DNA of 64,000 nt from Pseudomonas sessilinigenes (GTDB taxonomy: Bacteria > Pseudomonadota > Gammaproteobacteria > Pseudomonadales > Pseudomonadaceae). Location of the stretch: NCBI RefSeq assembly GCF_003850565.1, contig NZ_CP027706.1, positions 1,612,001-1,676,000 on the forward strand, read 5' to 3'. Shown one piece after another: positions 32,873 to 41,634 of this stretch. The number at the start of each line of letters is the position of its first letter. Positions within the stretch are counted from its first letter, which is position 1. The position numbers were made by a program, and so were the translations under genes. The notes under the pieces were generated by a model. The model did not search any database, was not told the DNA's origin, and saw nothing but the letters and a program-made list of their open reading frames with translations.

Positions 32873-34108
32873 ATGAGGGGGAGGGCGAAGCTGGCGCTGG
32901 CCATGGCGCTGCTGGCGTTGAATGCATCGGCCTGGGCCGCGCAGAAAGTCGATCTGGATTACCACGTGCGTTTCCTGCCCCAGAGCGACCAGGCCGAAGT
33001 ACGCCTGACCCTGGCTGAAGGGTCGGCGCTGCGCAGCCTGGATTTTGACCTGGGCCAGAGTGGTGACTACAGCGACTTCAAGGCCGATGGCCAATGGCAG
33101 GCTGCGCCGGCCGAGACCGGCGAGCAGCGCGGTATCTGGCGCCCGGCCAGCGGCAAGGCCAGCCTGAGCTACCGGGTACGCTTGAGCCATAGCCCGAAGA
33201 AGGGCAGCTACGACAGCCGCAGCAATGCCAACTGGGCCTTGGTGCGCGGTGAGACGCTGGTGCCGCCGGCCCGGCTCGATCAACAAGATGGCATCGAGCT
33301 GGTGGCACGCCTGGATTTCGAACTGCCCAGCGGCTGGAAGAGTGTCGAGACGGCATGGCCGCGGATCGGCAAGCAGCGCTTTCGCATCGATAACCCCTCG
33401 CGCCTGTTCGATCGTCCCCTCGGCTGGATGCTCGCCGGTAACCTGGGCAGCCGCCGCACGCGCCTGGGAAGCACAGAGGTCAGCGTGGTTTCGCCCCTGG
33501 GCCAGGGTATGCGCCGCATGGATATCCTGACGTTGCTCACTTTCGTCTGGCCCCAGGTGCAGGCGGTGTTTCCACGCCAGCCGGGCAAGCTGCTGATCGT
33601 CGGCGCCGCTGATCCCATGTGGCGCGGTAGCCTGGCCGGTCGCGATTCGCTGTACCTGCACAGCCGCCTGCCGTTGATCGGCGAGAACGGCAGCAGCCCG
33701 CTGTTGCGGGAGTTGGTGCAATCCCTGGCCCGTATCAACGACAGCCAGCACAGCGACTGGATCAGCGAAGGGCTGGCCCAGTACTACGCCATCGAGTTGT
33801 TGCGCCGGGCCGGAGGGATCAGCGATGAGCGCTATCAGGTGCTGCAAAAGCGCCTGGCCCGGGACGGCCACAAGGTCAGCAGCCTGCGCGGCGAGCAGGT
33901 GGATAGCGCAACGGTGGCCAGGGCGGTGCTGTTGCTACAGGAGCTGGATCGGGAGATCCGCCTGAAAACCCGCAACAAGCGCTCACTGGACGATGTGCTG
34001 CAAGCGGCGATGCGCCTGGAAAGCGTCAGTACCGCCGAGTTCATCCAGTTGAGCGAAAGCGTGCTGGGGGAATCATCCAGGGTCCTGGACAGCCCGTTGC
34101 TACGTTGA
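32873..34108 (+). CDS. secreted M61/M1-like protein lacking the zinc-binding motif
   Basis: This 411-aa protein has a Sec signal peptide (residues ~1-22, LALAMALLALNASAWA). The N-terminal half is beta-rich (SLSYRVRLSHSPKKGSYDSR), like the M61 N-domain. Residues near 285-310 align with a gluzincin active site: WISEGLAQYYAIELL supplies the third-ligand helix, but the place of HExxH reads RELVQ, so no zinc can bind as usual. It is probably an inactive peptidase-fold protein. AAGGAG precedes ATG 32873. Confidence 0.75.
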   Translation: MRGRAKLALAMALLALNASAWAAQKVDLDYHVRFLPQSDQAEVRLTLAEGSALRSLDFDLGQSGDYSDFKADGQWQAAPAETGEQRGIWRPASGKASLSYRVRLSHSPKKGSYDSRSNANWALVRGETLVPPARLDQQDGIELVARLDFELPSGWKSVETAWPRIGKQRFRIDNPSRLFDRPLGWMLAGNLGSRRTRLGSTEVSVVSPLGQGMRRMDILTLLTFVWPQVQAVFPRQPGKLLIVGAADPMWRGSLAGRDSLYLHSRLPLIGENGSSPLLRELVQSLARINDSQHSDWISEGLAQYYAIELLRRAGGISDERYQVLQKRLARDGHKVSSLRGEQVDSATVARAVLLLQELDREIRLKTRNKRSLDDVLQAAMRLESVSTAEFIQLSESVLGESSRVLDSPLLR

Positions 34109-34116
34109 CCCGGGGC

Positions 34117-34491
34117 TCAGTCCTGGTGGCCGGGGAGGTTGGTATCCTCGGCGGTAGTCTTTGGACGACGTCCGGCGGCATCGGCAGTGGCCTTCAGGTT
34201 GCGTAGCTCCGCCGAGGCCTGTTCGATCTTCGTCCTTACGTGGTGCATGTCCCGGCGGCTCTTTTCCAGCAGGCTCTTGGCCGAACTGTGGCCCGTGATG
34301 CCTCGGGCCAGGGCCACACCGCCGAGCGCCACCTGTACCAGGCCGAACACACCGCCGCGGCGCAGGCCCTTGCCCACCATCACCACGCCACCGGCCAGCG
34401 AGCCGATGCGCTCCCAACCCTGGACGTTCTGCTGCGAAGGGCTCTGGAACGGGGTCGACTCTATCGTCTGCAACTGTTTGCGCTCGCTCAT
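34117..34491 (-). CDS. DUF2892-family membrane protein
   Basis: This 124-aa protein has an N-terminal VQGWERIGSLAGGVVMVGKG and then GGVFGLVQVALGGVALARGI, which form the two short membrane helices of the DUF2892 (YgaP-like inner membrane) domain. The C-terminal half (residues ~75-124) is a charged coiled coil. Function unknown. Confidence 0.8.
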   Translation of the reverse strand: MSERKQLQTIESTPFQSPSQQNVQGWERIGSLAGGVVMVGKGLRRGGVFGLVQVALGGVALARGITGHSSAKSLLEKSRRDMHHVRTKIEQASAELRNLKATADAAGRRPKTTAEDTNLPGHQD

Positions 34492-34573
34492 GATCTGTCT
34501 CCTGGGGCGGTGAGTGATATAGGGCTGACTGCGAGGAGCCCCTGGCGGTTCCCGGGCATCGAGCGGTGATGCT

Positions 34574-35041
34574 TCAGAACTTGGGACCGGAGCGGGTGTT
34601 GTTGCCCTTGGCCAGGCGGTCGTAGAGCACCACGTTGACCGTGGCCGCCAAATTCATGCAGCCGTTGGTGGGGATGTAGATCACGTCTTCGCACCAGTCG
34701 CGGATTTCCTTGTCGAGGGAGCCGTCTTCCGGGCCGAAAATGTACAGGGCGCGATCGGGGTGGGTGTATTCGGGCAGTGGGCGGGCGCCTTCGACCAGCT
34801 CCACGGCAACGGGAATACAGCCTAAAGGGAGGATCTTCTTCAGGTCGTCGATGCCGATCAGCGGAATGTCCTGATGGACTTTCTTGGTGTCGGTGACGAA
34901 GTCGCGGGCACGCTCATAGCGCTTGCCGGTGTAGAACACCGAGGCGACGCCATAGCAGCCAGCGGCGCGCATCACCGAACCGACGTTCTCCGGTGACTTG
35001 GGGTTATACAAACCGATGCAGCTGTACCTTTTGTTTGCCAC
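34574..35041 (-). CDS. SPOUT (TrmH/SpoU-family) RNA methyltransferase
   Basis: This 155-aa protein has the three SPOUT motifs: NPKSPENVGSVMRAAGC (motif 1), LYIFGPEDGSLD (motif 2) and IPTNGCMNLAATVNVVLYDR (motif 3, knot). It transfers methyl from SAM to a ribose 2'-OH of tRNA or rRNA. It lacks an extra RNA-binding domain, as in the short TrmL-size group. Target nucleotide not assignable. Confidence 0.9.
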   Translation of the reverse strand: MANKRYSCIGLYNPKSPENVGSVMRAAGCYGVASVFYTGKRYERARDFVTDTKKVHQDIPLIGIDDLKKILPLGCIPVAVELVEGARPLPEYTHPDRALYIFGPEDGSLDKEIRDWCEDVIYIPTNGCMNLAATVNVVLYDRLAKGNNTRSGPKF

Positions 35042-35105
35042 GAGCGAGGAGCCTTGGAGAAAAAAGCGCGATTATACGGCGATTGTTCCAAGGCCGGGGG
35101 CCGTT

Positions 35106-35130
35106 GTGGCCAGGGAGAACCCTGGCCACA
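35106..35130. other. perfect inverted repeat behind yajD
   Basis: The stem TGTGGCCAGGG/CCCTGGCCACA (35105-35115 and 35120-35130) with loop AGAA lies 10 nt after the yajD stop on the minus strand. There is no T-run, so it is a weak or Rho-type 3' end. Confidence 0.5.
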
Positions 35131-35139
35131 TCCGCATTC

Positions 35140-35514
35140 TCATTCGTCTTTCTTCATCATTCCGGCCAGGGCGGCGAAGGGGTTGTGGGTGGCCTTGGCG
35201 ACTTTCGGCGTGCTCAGGGAGCCCTCGCCGAAATACTGCTGGTCGGTGTAGCGCGAGTGTTCGTTGTCGTGGCAGTACAAGCACAGCAATTCCCAGTTGG
35301 AGCCGTCCTGGGGATTGTTGTCGTGGTTGTGGTCGCGGTGGTGCACGGTCAGCTCGCTCAGGCGCTTGCCGGAGAACTCACGGGCGCAGCGGCCGCAGAC
35401 GTGGGGGTACATCTTCAGCGCCTTGTCGCGGTAGCCCATTTCCCGGTCGCGCTGGGCGTCGGCAAGGATGCGGTCCAGCTTGGCGGTGTTGGAACTAGGA
35501 GTGGACGAACTCAT
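35140..35514 (-). CDS. yajD: YajD-type HNH endonuclease-domain protein
   Basis: This 124-aa protein has the HNH/treble-clef pattern VCGRCAREF, then ELTVHHRDHNHDNNP and LLCLYCHDNEHSRY. Two CxxC pairs bind zinc and HHRDHNHDNNP holds the catalytic His. E. coli YajD is similar in size. Its cellular substrate is unknown. Confidence 0.92.
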   Translation of the reverse strand: MSSSTPSSNTAKLDRILADAQRDREMGYRDKALKMYPHVCGRCAREFSGKRLSELTVHHRDHNHDNNPQDGSNWELLCLYCHDNEHSRYTDQQYFGEGSLSTPKVAKATHNPFAALAGMMKKDE

Positions 35515-35685
35515 GGGTTCACCTTTGTAGAAAGACTAATGACGGTAATGGGTGAAGTTTAGCCCAGGCCCTTGGGGCCTCGTCAGTCCCGGCATGACGA
35601 AACCTTGCCGGGACATCGTATTGGGGCAGGCAAAACCCTGCGGTTGGGAGTAGCCTGACGCCAGACAATAGCCATGGAGTCATTG

Positions 35686-35973
35686 ATGAAACGCACTATT
35701 GCGACGGTGCTGACACTGGCGGCGACCCTTGCCGCAGGAATGGGCCCGACCTGGGCCGATGAGCCACAAAGCGCTCCGGTGGTCACTCCCACGCCGACAC
35801 TCGGCACGCCGGGAACCGCCACGCCCACCCCTTACCCACAAGTGACTCCCCCCAGCACTCCGAAGGCCAGCAATGGCGGCGCGCCGCTGTTGCCGCCAAT
35901 CGACATGCCCAAGCCGCCCAAGGATCAGACCCAGCCAGCTCCTGAGCAGAACGACAGCAAGTCGGGTCGCTAG
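35686..35973 (+). CDS. secreted proline/threonine-rich small protein
   Basis: This 95-aa protein has a Sec signal peptide (KRTIATVLTLAATLAAG, cleavage near TWA-DEP) and a mature part rich in Pro, Thr and Ser (TPTPTLGTPGTATPTPYP), probably unstructured in the periplasm. ATG 35686 has GGAG 6 nt upstream, supplied by the alternative ATG codon at 35674. No family recognised. Confidence 0.75.
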   Translation: MKRTIATVLTLAATLAAGMGPTWADEPQSAPVVTPTPTLGTPGTATPTPYPQVTPPSTPKASNGGAPLLPPIDMPKPPKDQTQPAPEQNDSKSGR

Positions 35974-35991
35974 GGAGCGGCCTGGCCAGGG

Positions 35992-36465
35992 TCAGACCTG
36001 CTGTGCGAGCAACTGGCCGTCGGCCATGCGCAGGCGCTTGGACAGCGAGACAGCCAGGGCGCGGATGATCTTGGCGGCGATCTTCGGCGCATCATTGAGC
36101 ATTTTCTCCAGGGAGTCCTTGCCCAGGTTGAGCAACTGGCAATCGCTGGCCGCCACGCAGGTGGCGGAGCGCCGTTCGCCATCGAGTACCGCCATTTCGC
36201 CAAAGGCCCGGCCGCTGCGCAGGGTCGCGACGCTCAAGAGCTGGCCGTCGTGACTGCGCTTCTGCACGGCTACCTGGCCGCTGTGGATGATGCACATGAA
36301 GCTACCGGCATCGCCCTCATGAAAGATCGCCTCGCCCTGGGCGATGCTGCTGATGCTGAAGTAGCCGGCCGCCGCGTTGAAGTCGGCGGGCAACAGTTGG
36401 TCGAACAGGCCGCAGTCCATCAGCCAGTCACGGATTTCATTGTTCAGCAGGGTGGGTTCGGACAT
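35992..36465 (-). CDS. cyclic nucleotide-binding domain protein without DNA-binding domain
   Basis: This 157-aa protein consists of one cNMP-binding beta-roll (residues ~20-135) with the phosphate-binding cassette GRAFGEMAVLDGERRSATCV. The Crp HTH is missing, so it is not a transcription factor by itself. It may bind cAMP or c-di-GMP and act on a partner. It is convergent with the preceding gene. Confidence 0.88.
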   Translation of the reverse strand: MSEPTLLNNEIRDWLMDCGLFDQLLPADFNAAAGYFSISSIAQGEAIFHEGDAGSFMCIIHSGQVAVQKRSHDGQLLSVATLRSGRAFGEMAVLDGERRSATCVAASDCQLLNLGKDSLEKMLNDAPKIAAKIIRALAVSLSKRLRMADGQLLAQQV

Positions 36466-36558
36466 GGGATCACGGTCTTTTTCTTGTGTCGGTGGCTTGG
36501 GCGCAGGCCCGGATCGGCGGCGGTCCCGGATTAAGACAGGAGCGCCGCCGGGAGTTCC

Positions 36559-38613
36559 TCAGCCCAGGCCCAGAATGTTCAGGACAAAGGCATATTCGAG
36601 GGCTACGTCACGTAATCCCTGATAGCGCCCGCTCATGCCGCCGTGGCCGGCGCCCAGTTCGGTCTTGAGCAACAGCAGGTTGTCGTCGGTCTTGGTCGCC
36701 CGCAGCCTGGCCACCCACTTGGCGGCTTCCCAGTACTGCACGCGGCTGTCGTTGTAGCCGGCGATCACCAGCGTGGCCGGGTAGGCCTGGGCCTGCACGT
36801 TCTCGTAAGGGGCGTAAGCCTTGATGCGTGCATGCACCTGCGGCTCCTCGGGGTTGCCCCATTCGTCGTACTCGGTGACGGTCAATGGCAGTTCCGGGTC
36901 GAGCATGGTGTTGAGCACATCGACGAACGGCACTTCGGCGATGGCCACCTGGAACAGCTCGGGGCGCTGGTTGAGCACCGCGCCGATCAGCAGGCCGCCA
37001 GCGCTGCCACCGCTGATGGCCAGTTGGCGGGAGGTGGTCAGGCCCTGGGCCACCAGGTGCTCGGCGCAGGCGATGAAGTCGCTGAAGGTGTTCTGCTTGT
37101 GCTCCTGCTTGCCGGCTCGGTACCAGGCTTCGCCCAGCTCGCCACCACCTCGCACATGGGCGATGGCGAAGGCCATGCCGCGATCGAGCAGGCTCAGGCG
37201 GGCATGGGAGAACCACGGGTCGAGGCTCTCGCCATAGGCACCGTAGCCATACAGGTACAGAGGCGTAGGACGACCCAGGTACTCGCGCTTGACCACCAGG
37301 CTGATGGGCACCCGGGTGCCATCGGTGGCGGTGGCCCACAGGCGCTGGCTGACATAGGCATCAGGGTCGAACTCGCCCAGCACCGGGGTCTGCTTGAGTA
37401 CCTGCTGCTGGCCGTCGGCCAGTTGCAACTGGCGTACCTGGGCCGGGCGGTTCAAGGCTTCGTAGCGCAGGCGGATACGCTCGCTGGCGAACTCCAGGCT
37501 GTTTTGTACGTGCAGGCTGTAGGCGGCGTCTGGCAATTGCACGCGGTAGCTGGGCAGGCCTTGCGGGTGCACCTCGATGATTGGCAGGCCGCCTTCGCGC
37601 AGGCTCAGGGTCATGGCCCCGGCATTGAGGGTCACGCCATCGAGCATCACCTCGGGGTTATGCGCAACCAGCAGGCGCCAGTCGTCCTGGTCGGGAACAC
37701 GACCGGTGTCCTGGGCCTGGTAGAGGGCGAAGTTGATGCCCTCGCGATTACTGCGGATGAACCAGGTCCAGCGGCCTTCGAGCTGGCCGTGGTCGACATC
37801 GTACTCATGGCCCTCGACCCGGGGCGCCAGGCAGGTGAATGGCTGGTGCGGCTGCTCGGCGTCCAGGGCCCAGCTTTCGCTGGTGGTCTTGCTGCCCAGG
37901 GACAACAGCAGGTGGCGTTCGGAGCTGGCGCGGTAGCAATGCAGGAAGAAGCGCCCGTCCGGTTCATGGAACACCTCTTCGGCCGCTGTGCCGTCCAGGC
38001 GATAGCGCAACAGCTTGTGTGGACGATGGGTCTCGTCCAGTTCGCCGAAGAACAGGGTCTGGCTGTCGTTGGCCCAGGTCATGCTGCCGTCGCACTGCTG
38101 GAACGGCAGTTCGCTGACCTTGTCGTTGGCCAGTTCCTTGACGAACAGGGTGTAGGTCTCCTCGCCGCTGGTGTCGAGGCTATAGGCCAGCCGCTGATGG
38201 TCGGGGCTGATGCTGAAGGCGCCCAGGGAGAAGAAACCGCCATTGGCCAGGACGTTCGGGTCCAGCAGCAGTTGTTCGCGGCTTTCGTCCACCGTCAGGC
38301 TGTCGTCCGCCGGGCGTGGGCAGCGGTAATGCCGGGCGTATTCGTCGCCGGCAGTGGTCCGGGTGTAATACAGATAGGGGCCCCAGGGCGAGGGCAGCGA
38401 CAGGTCGGTCTCGAGGATTCGTCCCTTGATTTCCTGGAACAGGGCCTCGCGCAGGGGCGCCTGCTGGGCCAGTTGGCGTTCCTGGTAGCTGTTTTCCGCC
38501 TTCAGGTAATCGAGCACCGCGTCGGTGTCGCGCTCCTGCAGCCAGGCGTAGGGGTCAGCGCCGGCGGCCTTGTGGGCGATCGGGGCGCTGGTGTCATTGG
38601 CAGGTAAGGGCAT
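36559..38613 (-). CDS. ptrB: oligopeptidase B (S9A serine peptidase)
   Basis: This 684-aa protein (E. coli 686) has an N-terminal beta-propeller (residues ~70-410), then the alpha/beta-hydrolase domain. Ser537 is in SGGSAGG, the acid is in AGYNDSRVQYW and the His is in GAGHGGMSGR. It cleaves short peptides after Arg/Lys in the cytoplasm. ATG 38613 is chosen; the frame stays open upstream to 40026, but that stretch is antisense to other genes and not part of it. Confidence 0.95.
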   Translation of the reverse strand: MPLPANDTSAPIAHKAAGADPYAWLQERDTDAVLDYLKAENSYQERQLAQQAPLREALFQEIKGRILETDLSLPSPWGPYLYYTRTTAGDEYARHYRCPRPADDSLTVDESREQLLLDPNVLANGGFFSLGAFSISPDHQRLAYSLDTSGEETYTLFVKELANDKVSELPFQQCDGSMTWANDSQTLFFGELDETHRPHKLLRYRLDGTAAEEVFHEPDGRFFLHCYRASSERHLLLSLGSKTTSESWALDAEQPHQPFTCLAPRVEGHEYDVDHGQLEGRWTWFIRSNREGINFALYQAQDTGRVPDQDDWRLLVAHNPEVMLDGVTLNAGAMTLSLREGGLPIIEVHPQGLPSYRVQLPDAAYSLHVQNSLEFASERIRLRYEALNRPAQVRQLQLADGQQQVLKQTPVLGEFDPDAYVSQRLWATATDGTRVPISLVVKREYLGRPTPLYLYGYGAYGESLDPWFSHARLSLLDRGMAFAIAHVRGGGELGEAWYRAGKQEHKQNTFSDFIACAEHLVAQGLTTSRQLAISGGSAGGLLIGAVLNQRPELFQVAIAEVPFVDVLNTMLDPELPLTVTEYDEWGNPEEPQVHARIKAYAPYENVQAQAYPATLVIAGYNDSRVQYWEAAKWVARLRATKTDDNLLLLKTELGAGHGGMSGRYQGLRDVALEYAFVLNILGLG

Positions 38614-38721
38614 GGGGGCTCTCGAACGATGACAAATGAGGGCTTGGCAGACGGCGGGGCAGCCTGACACGGGAAAAGTCGTTATCATAAGCGCCTCTTT
38701 GCCTGCCTTGCCACGGACACC

Positions 38722-39210
38722 ATGACCGAGAACGACTATCTGATCGCTTGGGGCTGCTATGCCTTCGCCGCCTTGGGCTGCCTGCTGGTATGGATGCGCC
38801 TGACCCGCTGGATGTGGCGCTGGTTGCGCGAGCCGTTGCGCGTGCTGGTCGCCGTGTTGCTGTTCAGCCCGACCATCATCGACCCGGTCAAGGAAAAAAT
38901 CGCTCCGGCCGTGGCCATCACCGCCCTGGACGTGGCCTTCAAGGTGGGTAACAACGCCTGGCGCGCGGTTTCCGATCTGTTCATGTACGGCATGATCGCC
39001 TTCGGCGTGTACCTGCTGTTCGTGCTGATCCGCTGGCCGATAGAGCGCTCGATGCGCGAGCGCCGCCAGCGCAGCGAAGCGGCGAAAGCCGCAGCCAAGG
39101 CGGCTGAAGCGGAAGATGACCAGCCTTTTGGCAGTGCCGGCAATGATCGTTACGGTCGCCCGCCTGCTGGCAGTGCTCCCCTGAACACGCGGGTCGAGCC
39201 GCGTTTGTAA
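38722..39210 (+). CDS. two-helix membrane protein, conserved in Pseudomonas
   Basis: This 162-aa protein has three hydrophobic stretches (residues ~6-26, ~40-55 and ~88-105) and a basic/alanine-rich cytoplasmic tail (RERRQRSEAAKAAAKAAEAE). ATG 38722 lies about 110 nt from ptrB, which is divergent. No function recognised. Confidence 0.75.
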   Translation: MTENDYLIAWGCYAFAALGCLLVWMRLTRWMWRWLREPLRVLVAVLLFSPTIIDPVKEKIAPAVAITALDVAFKVGNNAWRAVSDLFMYGMIAFGVYLLFVLIRWPIERSMRERRQRSEAAKAAAKAAEAEDDQPFGSAGNDRYGRPPAGSAPLNTRVEPRL

Positions 39211-39243
39211 CGTTGTCCCCGGCACTGCAGCGAGAGTCCGAGC

Positions 39244-40020
39244 ATGTGTGAATTGTTGGGCATGAGCGCCAATGTACCGACCGACATCGTCTTCAGCTTC
39301 ACCGGGCTGATGCAGCGTGGCGGTCGTACCGGCCCCCATCGTGATGGTTGGGGCATTGCCTTCTACGAAGGCCGGGGCCTGCGCCTGTTCCAGGACCCTG
39401 CGGCCAGCAGCGAGTCGGAAGTGGCCAATCTGGTGCAGCGCTATCCGATCAAGAGCGAAGTGGTCATCGGCCATATCCGCCAGGCCAATGTCGGCAAGGT
39501 CTGCCTGGCCAATACCCATCCTTTTGTCCGTGAGCTGTGGGGCCGCAACTGGTGTTTTGCCCATAACGGCCAGTTGGCGGATTTCCAGCCCGAGACCCAG
39601 TTCTATCGCCCGGTGGGGGATACCGACAGCGAGGCGGCGTTCTGCGACTTGCTCAATCGGGTCCGCCAGGCATTTCCCGAGCCGATTGCGATCGAGCAAG
39701 TGCTGCCGATCCTGATCCAGGCCTGCAGCGAGTATCGCAGCAAGGGGGTGTTCAACGCCTTGCTCAGCGATGGCGACTGGCTGTTCTGCTACTGCTCCAC
39801 CAAGCTGGCGCAGATCACCCGGCGCGCACCGTTCGGCCCGGCCCGCCTGAAGGATGTCGATGTGATCGTCGACTTCCAGGCAGAAACCACCCCGGACGAC
39901 GTGGTCACGGTGATCGCCACCGAACCCTTGACCGAAAACGAAACCTGGACCCGCTACCAGCCGGGACAGTGGAGCCTGTGGCGGCGCGGAGAGTGCATCA
40001 GCCATGGCCAGACCGAATAA
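39244..40020 (+). CDS. class II glutamine amidotransferase (YafJ family)
   Basis: This 258-aa Ntn-hydrolase has catalytic Cys2 exposed after Met removal ([12 protein letters not shown]). [24 protein letters not shown] and [11 protein letters not shown] are the conserved amidotransferase motifs. It probably releases ammonia from glutamine or a related amide; the physiological acceptor is unknown. The next gene starts 10 nt downstream. Confidence 0.92.
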   Translation: MCELLGMSANVPTDIVFSFTGLMQRGGRTGPHRDGWGIAFYEGRGLRLFQDPAASSESEVANLVQRYPIKSEVVIGHIRQANVGKVCLANTHPFVRELWGRNWCFAHNGQLADFQPETQFYRPVGDTDSEAAFCDLLNRVRQAFPEPIAIEQVLPILIQACSEYRSKGVFNALLSDGDWLFCYCSTKLAQITRRAPFGPARLKDVDVIVDFQAETTPDDVVTVIATEPLTENETWTRYQPGQWSLWRRGECISHGQTE

Positions 40021-40030
40021 GGACACTCCT

Positions 40031-40573
40031 ATGTTGCTCAGTTACCTGCGTCTGGTGTTGTTCGCGGCCGGCCTGTTGATCGGTGTGCAAGTGCCGGGCT
40101 TCATCAGCGACTACGCCAAGCGGGTCGAAGCCCACATGATCGAATCGCAGAACAGCCTGCAAGGGTTCCAGGCCACCGCGCAGCAGTTCTTCAAGGGCGA
40201 CCTGAACGCCCTGGTGGCCCATTACCGGGCCAGCGACGATCCGGTGTTTCGCAGCGATGCCGACAGCCTGAGCGGCCTGCTCAGTCGCCAGCTCGCCCTG
40301 GACAAGCAGTACCAGGCGATGCAAGGCCCCTGGTACATCCGCATGCTGCAAGTCGCCCTGGCGGCCGACCCGGCGATCCGCAAGGAAACCTGGGATGGCT
40401 ACAGCTACCAGATCCTGTTGACCCCGGAGGCGATGTCCTGGGCCATGGGCGGCGCCTTGCTGCTGTCCTTCGGCCTGGAATGCCTGTACCGGCTGATCGA
40501 CTGGGTCGTGCTCGGCGGTCGTCGCCTGCGCCAGAGCCGGCCCATCGAAGAGCGCGATCTCAAGGGGCTCTGA
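40031..40573 (+). CDS. DUF2937-family membrane protein
   Basis: This 180-aa protein has an N-terminal membrane segment (LVLFAAGLLIGVQVPGFI), a periplasmic domain of about 110 residues, and a second membrane segment (MSWAMGGALLLSFGLECLY), as in DUF2937. It follows the amidotransferase gene by 10 nt and is probably co-transcribed. Function unknown. Confidence 0.85.
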   Translation: MLLSYLRLVLFAAGLLIGVQVPGFISDYAKRVEAHMIESQNSLQGFQATAQQFFKGDLNALVAHYRASDDPVFRSDADSLSGLLSRQLALDKQYQAMQGPWYIRMLQVALAADPAIRKETWDGYSYQILLTPEAMSWAMGGALLLSFGLECLYRLIDWVVLGGRRLRQSRPIEERDLKGL

Positions 40574-40580
40574 GCCCTCT

Positions 40581-41501
40581 CTACAGGGACGGTGCCAGGA
40601 GCAGATGCTCCTGGCCGACCTTCTGGGCATAGCGTTGCACGACGCGCTGGCACAGCCCGACGATGTCCTCCACCAACTCCACTCCCACCCGCCACGACAC
40701 CACCACCTGCAGGTTCGGTGGGCGCTGATCGATGTCCAACTGTGTCAGCTCGCCCCGGGCCAGTTCCTCGCGCACCAACACTGGCGGCAGCGCGCCGATC
40801 CCGAAGCCGTCGCGCAGCAGGCGGGTGATGGCCGAGACCGAGTTGACGCAACTGAGCCTGGGAGCCAGCACGCCGCTGGCTTGCATCAGGCTCATCACCT
40901 GCTGATGGGGCAGGGAATTCTTCGAGTAGGTGACGATTCGCTCCCGGGCCAGTTCGGCCAGGGAGTCGTAATGGCGGTTGTAGATCGAATCGCTGGCGGC
41001 GATCCAGCTGACCGGGTAGCTGGCCAGCTCCAGGCTGCGGATGCTTTCCCGGCGTAGCAGATCGGTCTGCAGCGCCAGGTCCAGAAAGCCCTTTTGCAGT
41101 TGCTCGCAAAGATTGAGCGAGGTATCGGCCACCAGCTCGATTTCCACCTGGGGATAGTGGTCCATCATCTGCGCCACCAGGGGGCTGAGCCAGGTGTGGA
41201 TCACTGTGTCCATGACCCCGATCCGCAGCCGCCCGACCTTGCTCGAGGGCGCCTCTATCGACTGCTTCAATGCCTGTAGGGTGTCGAGCATCTGTTCGGC
41301 ATGCTCCAGCACCTTCACCCCTTCCGGAGTCAGGCTCACGCCCCGCGAGTCGCGCAGGAACAGCTTGACCCCCAACTCACCCTCCAGCACCGCGATGCGG
41401 CTGGACACGGCTGCCTGGGTGGTGAAGAGCTTTTCCGCAGTCAGGCTGAAGTTCTTCAGCCGAGCGACCCAGATGAAGGTTTCGAGGAACTTGAGATTCA
41501 T
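40581..41501 (-). CDS. LysR-family regulator, probable regulator of the pxp cluster
   Basis: This 306-aa LysR protein (LKFLETFIWVARLKNFSLTA, then TTQAAVSSRIAVLEGELG) is divergent from the MFS-pxpABC genes over a 133-nt gap. That arrangement suggests it activates them, perhaps in response to 5-oxoproline or a related acid, which is inference from context. Confidence 0.88.
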   Translation of the reverse strand: MNLKFLETFIWVARLKNFSLTAEKLFTTQAAVSSRIAVLEGELGVKLFLRDSRGVSLTPEGVKVLEHAEQMLDTLQALKQSIEAPSSKVGRLRIGVMDTVIHTWLSPLVAQMMDHYPQVEIELVADTSLNLCEQLQKGFLDLALQTDLLRRESIRSLELASYPVSWIAASDSIYNRHYDSLAELARERIVTYSKNSLPHQQVMSLMQASGVLAPRLSCVNSVSAITRLLRDGFGIGALPPVLVREELARGELTQLDIDQRPPNLQVVVSWRVGVELVEDIVGLCQRVVQRYAQKVGQEHLLLAPSL

Positions 41502-41634
41502 GGGATCAACTTTTCTTATGCCTTGGGACGGCTTTTATTAGTTGGACGGGTGCCAGGCCCGAGTCGAAGAATGCGCCGACCCACGATATGCGTCGTCGGG
41601 GCCCAGAACAACACCAATAACCCTGGAGATCGCC

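Noticed and set aside
36643..38607. 654-codon plus-strand frame opposite ptrB
   Set aside because: It is antisense to oligopeptidase B with intact catalytic motifs; no start signal.
38614..40026. N-terminal extension of ptrB to a 1155-aa protein
   Set aside because: The extension is antisense to the membrane protein and amidotransferase genes; the 684-aa form matches the family length.
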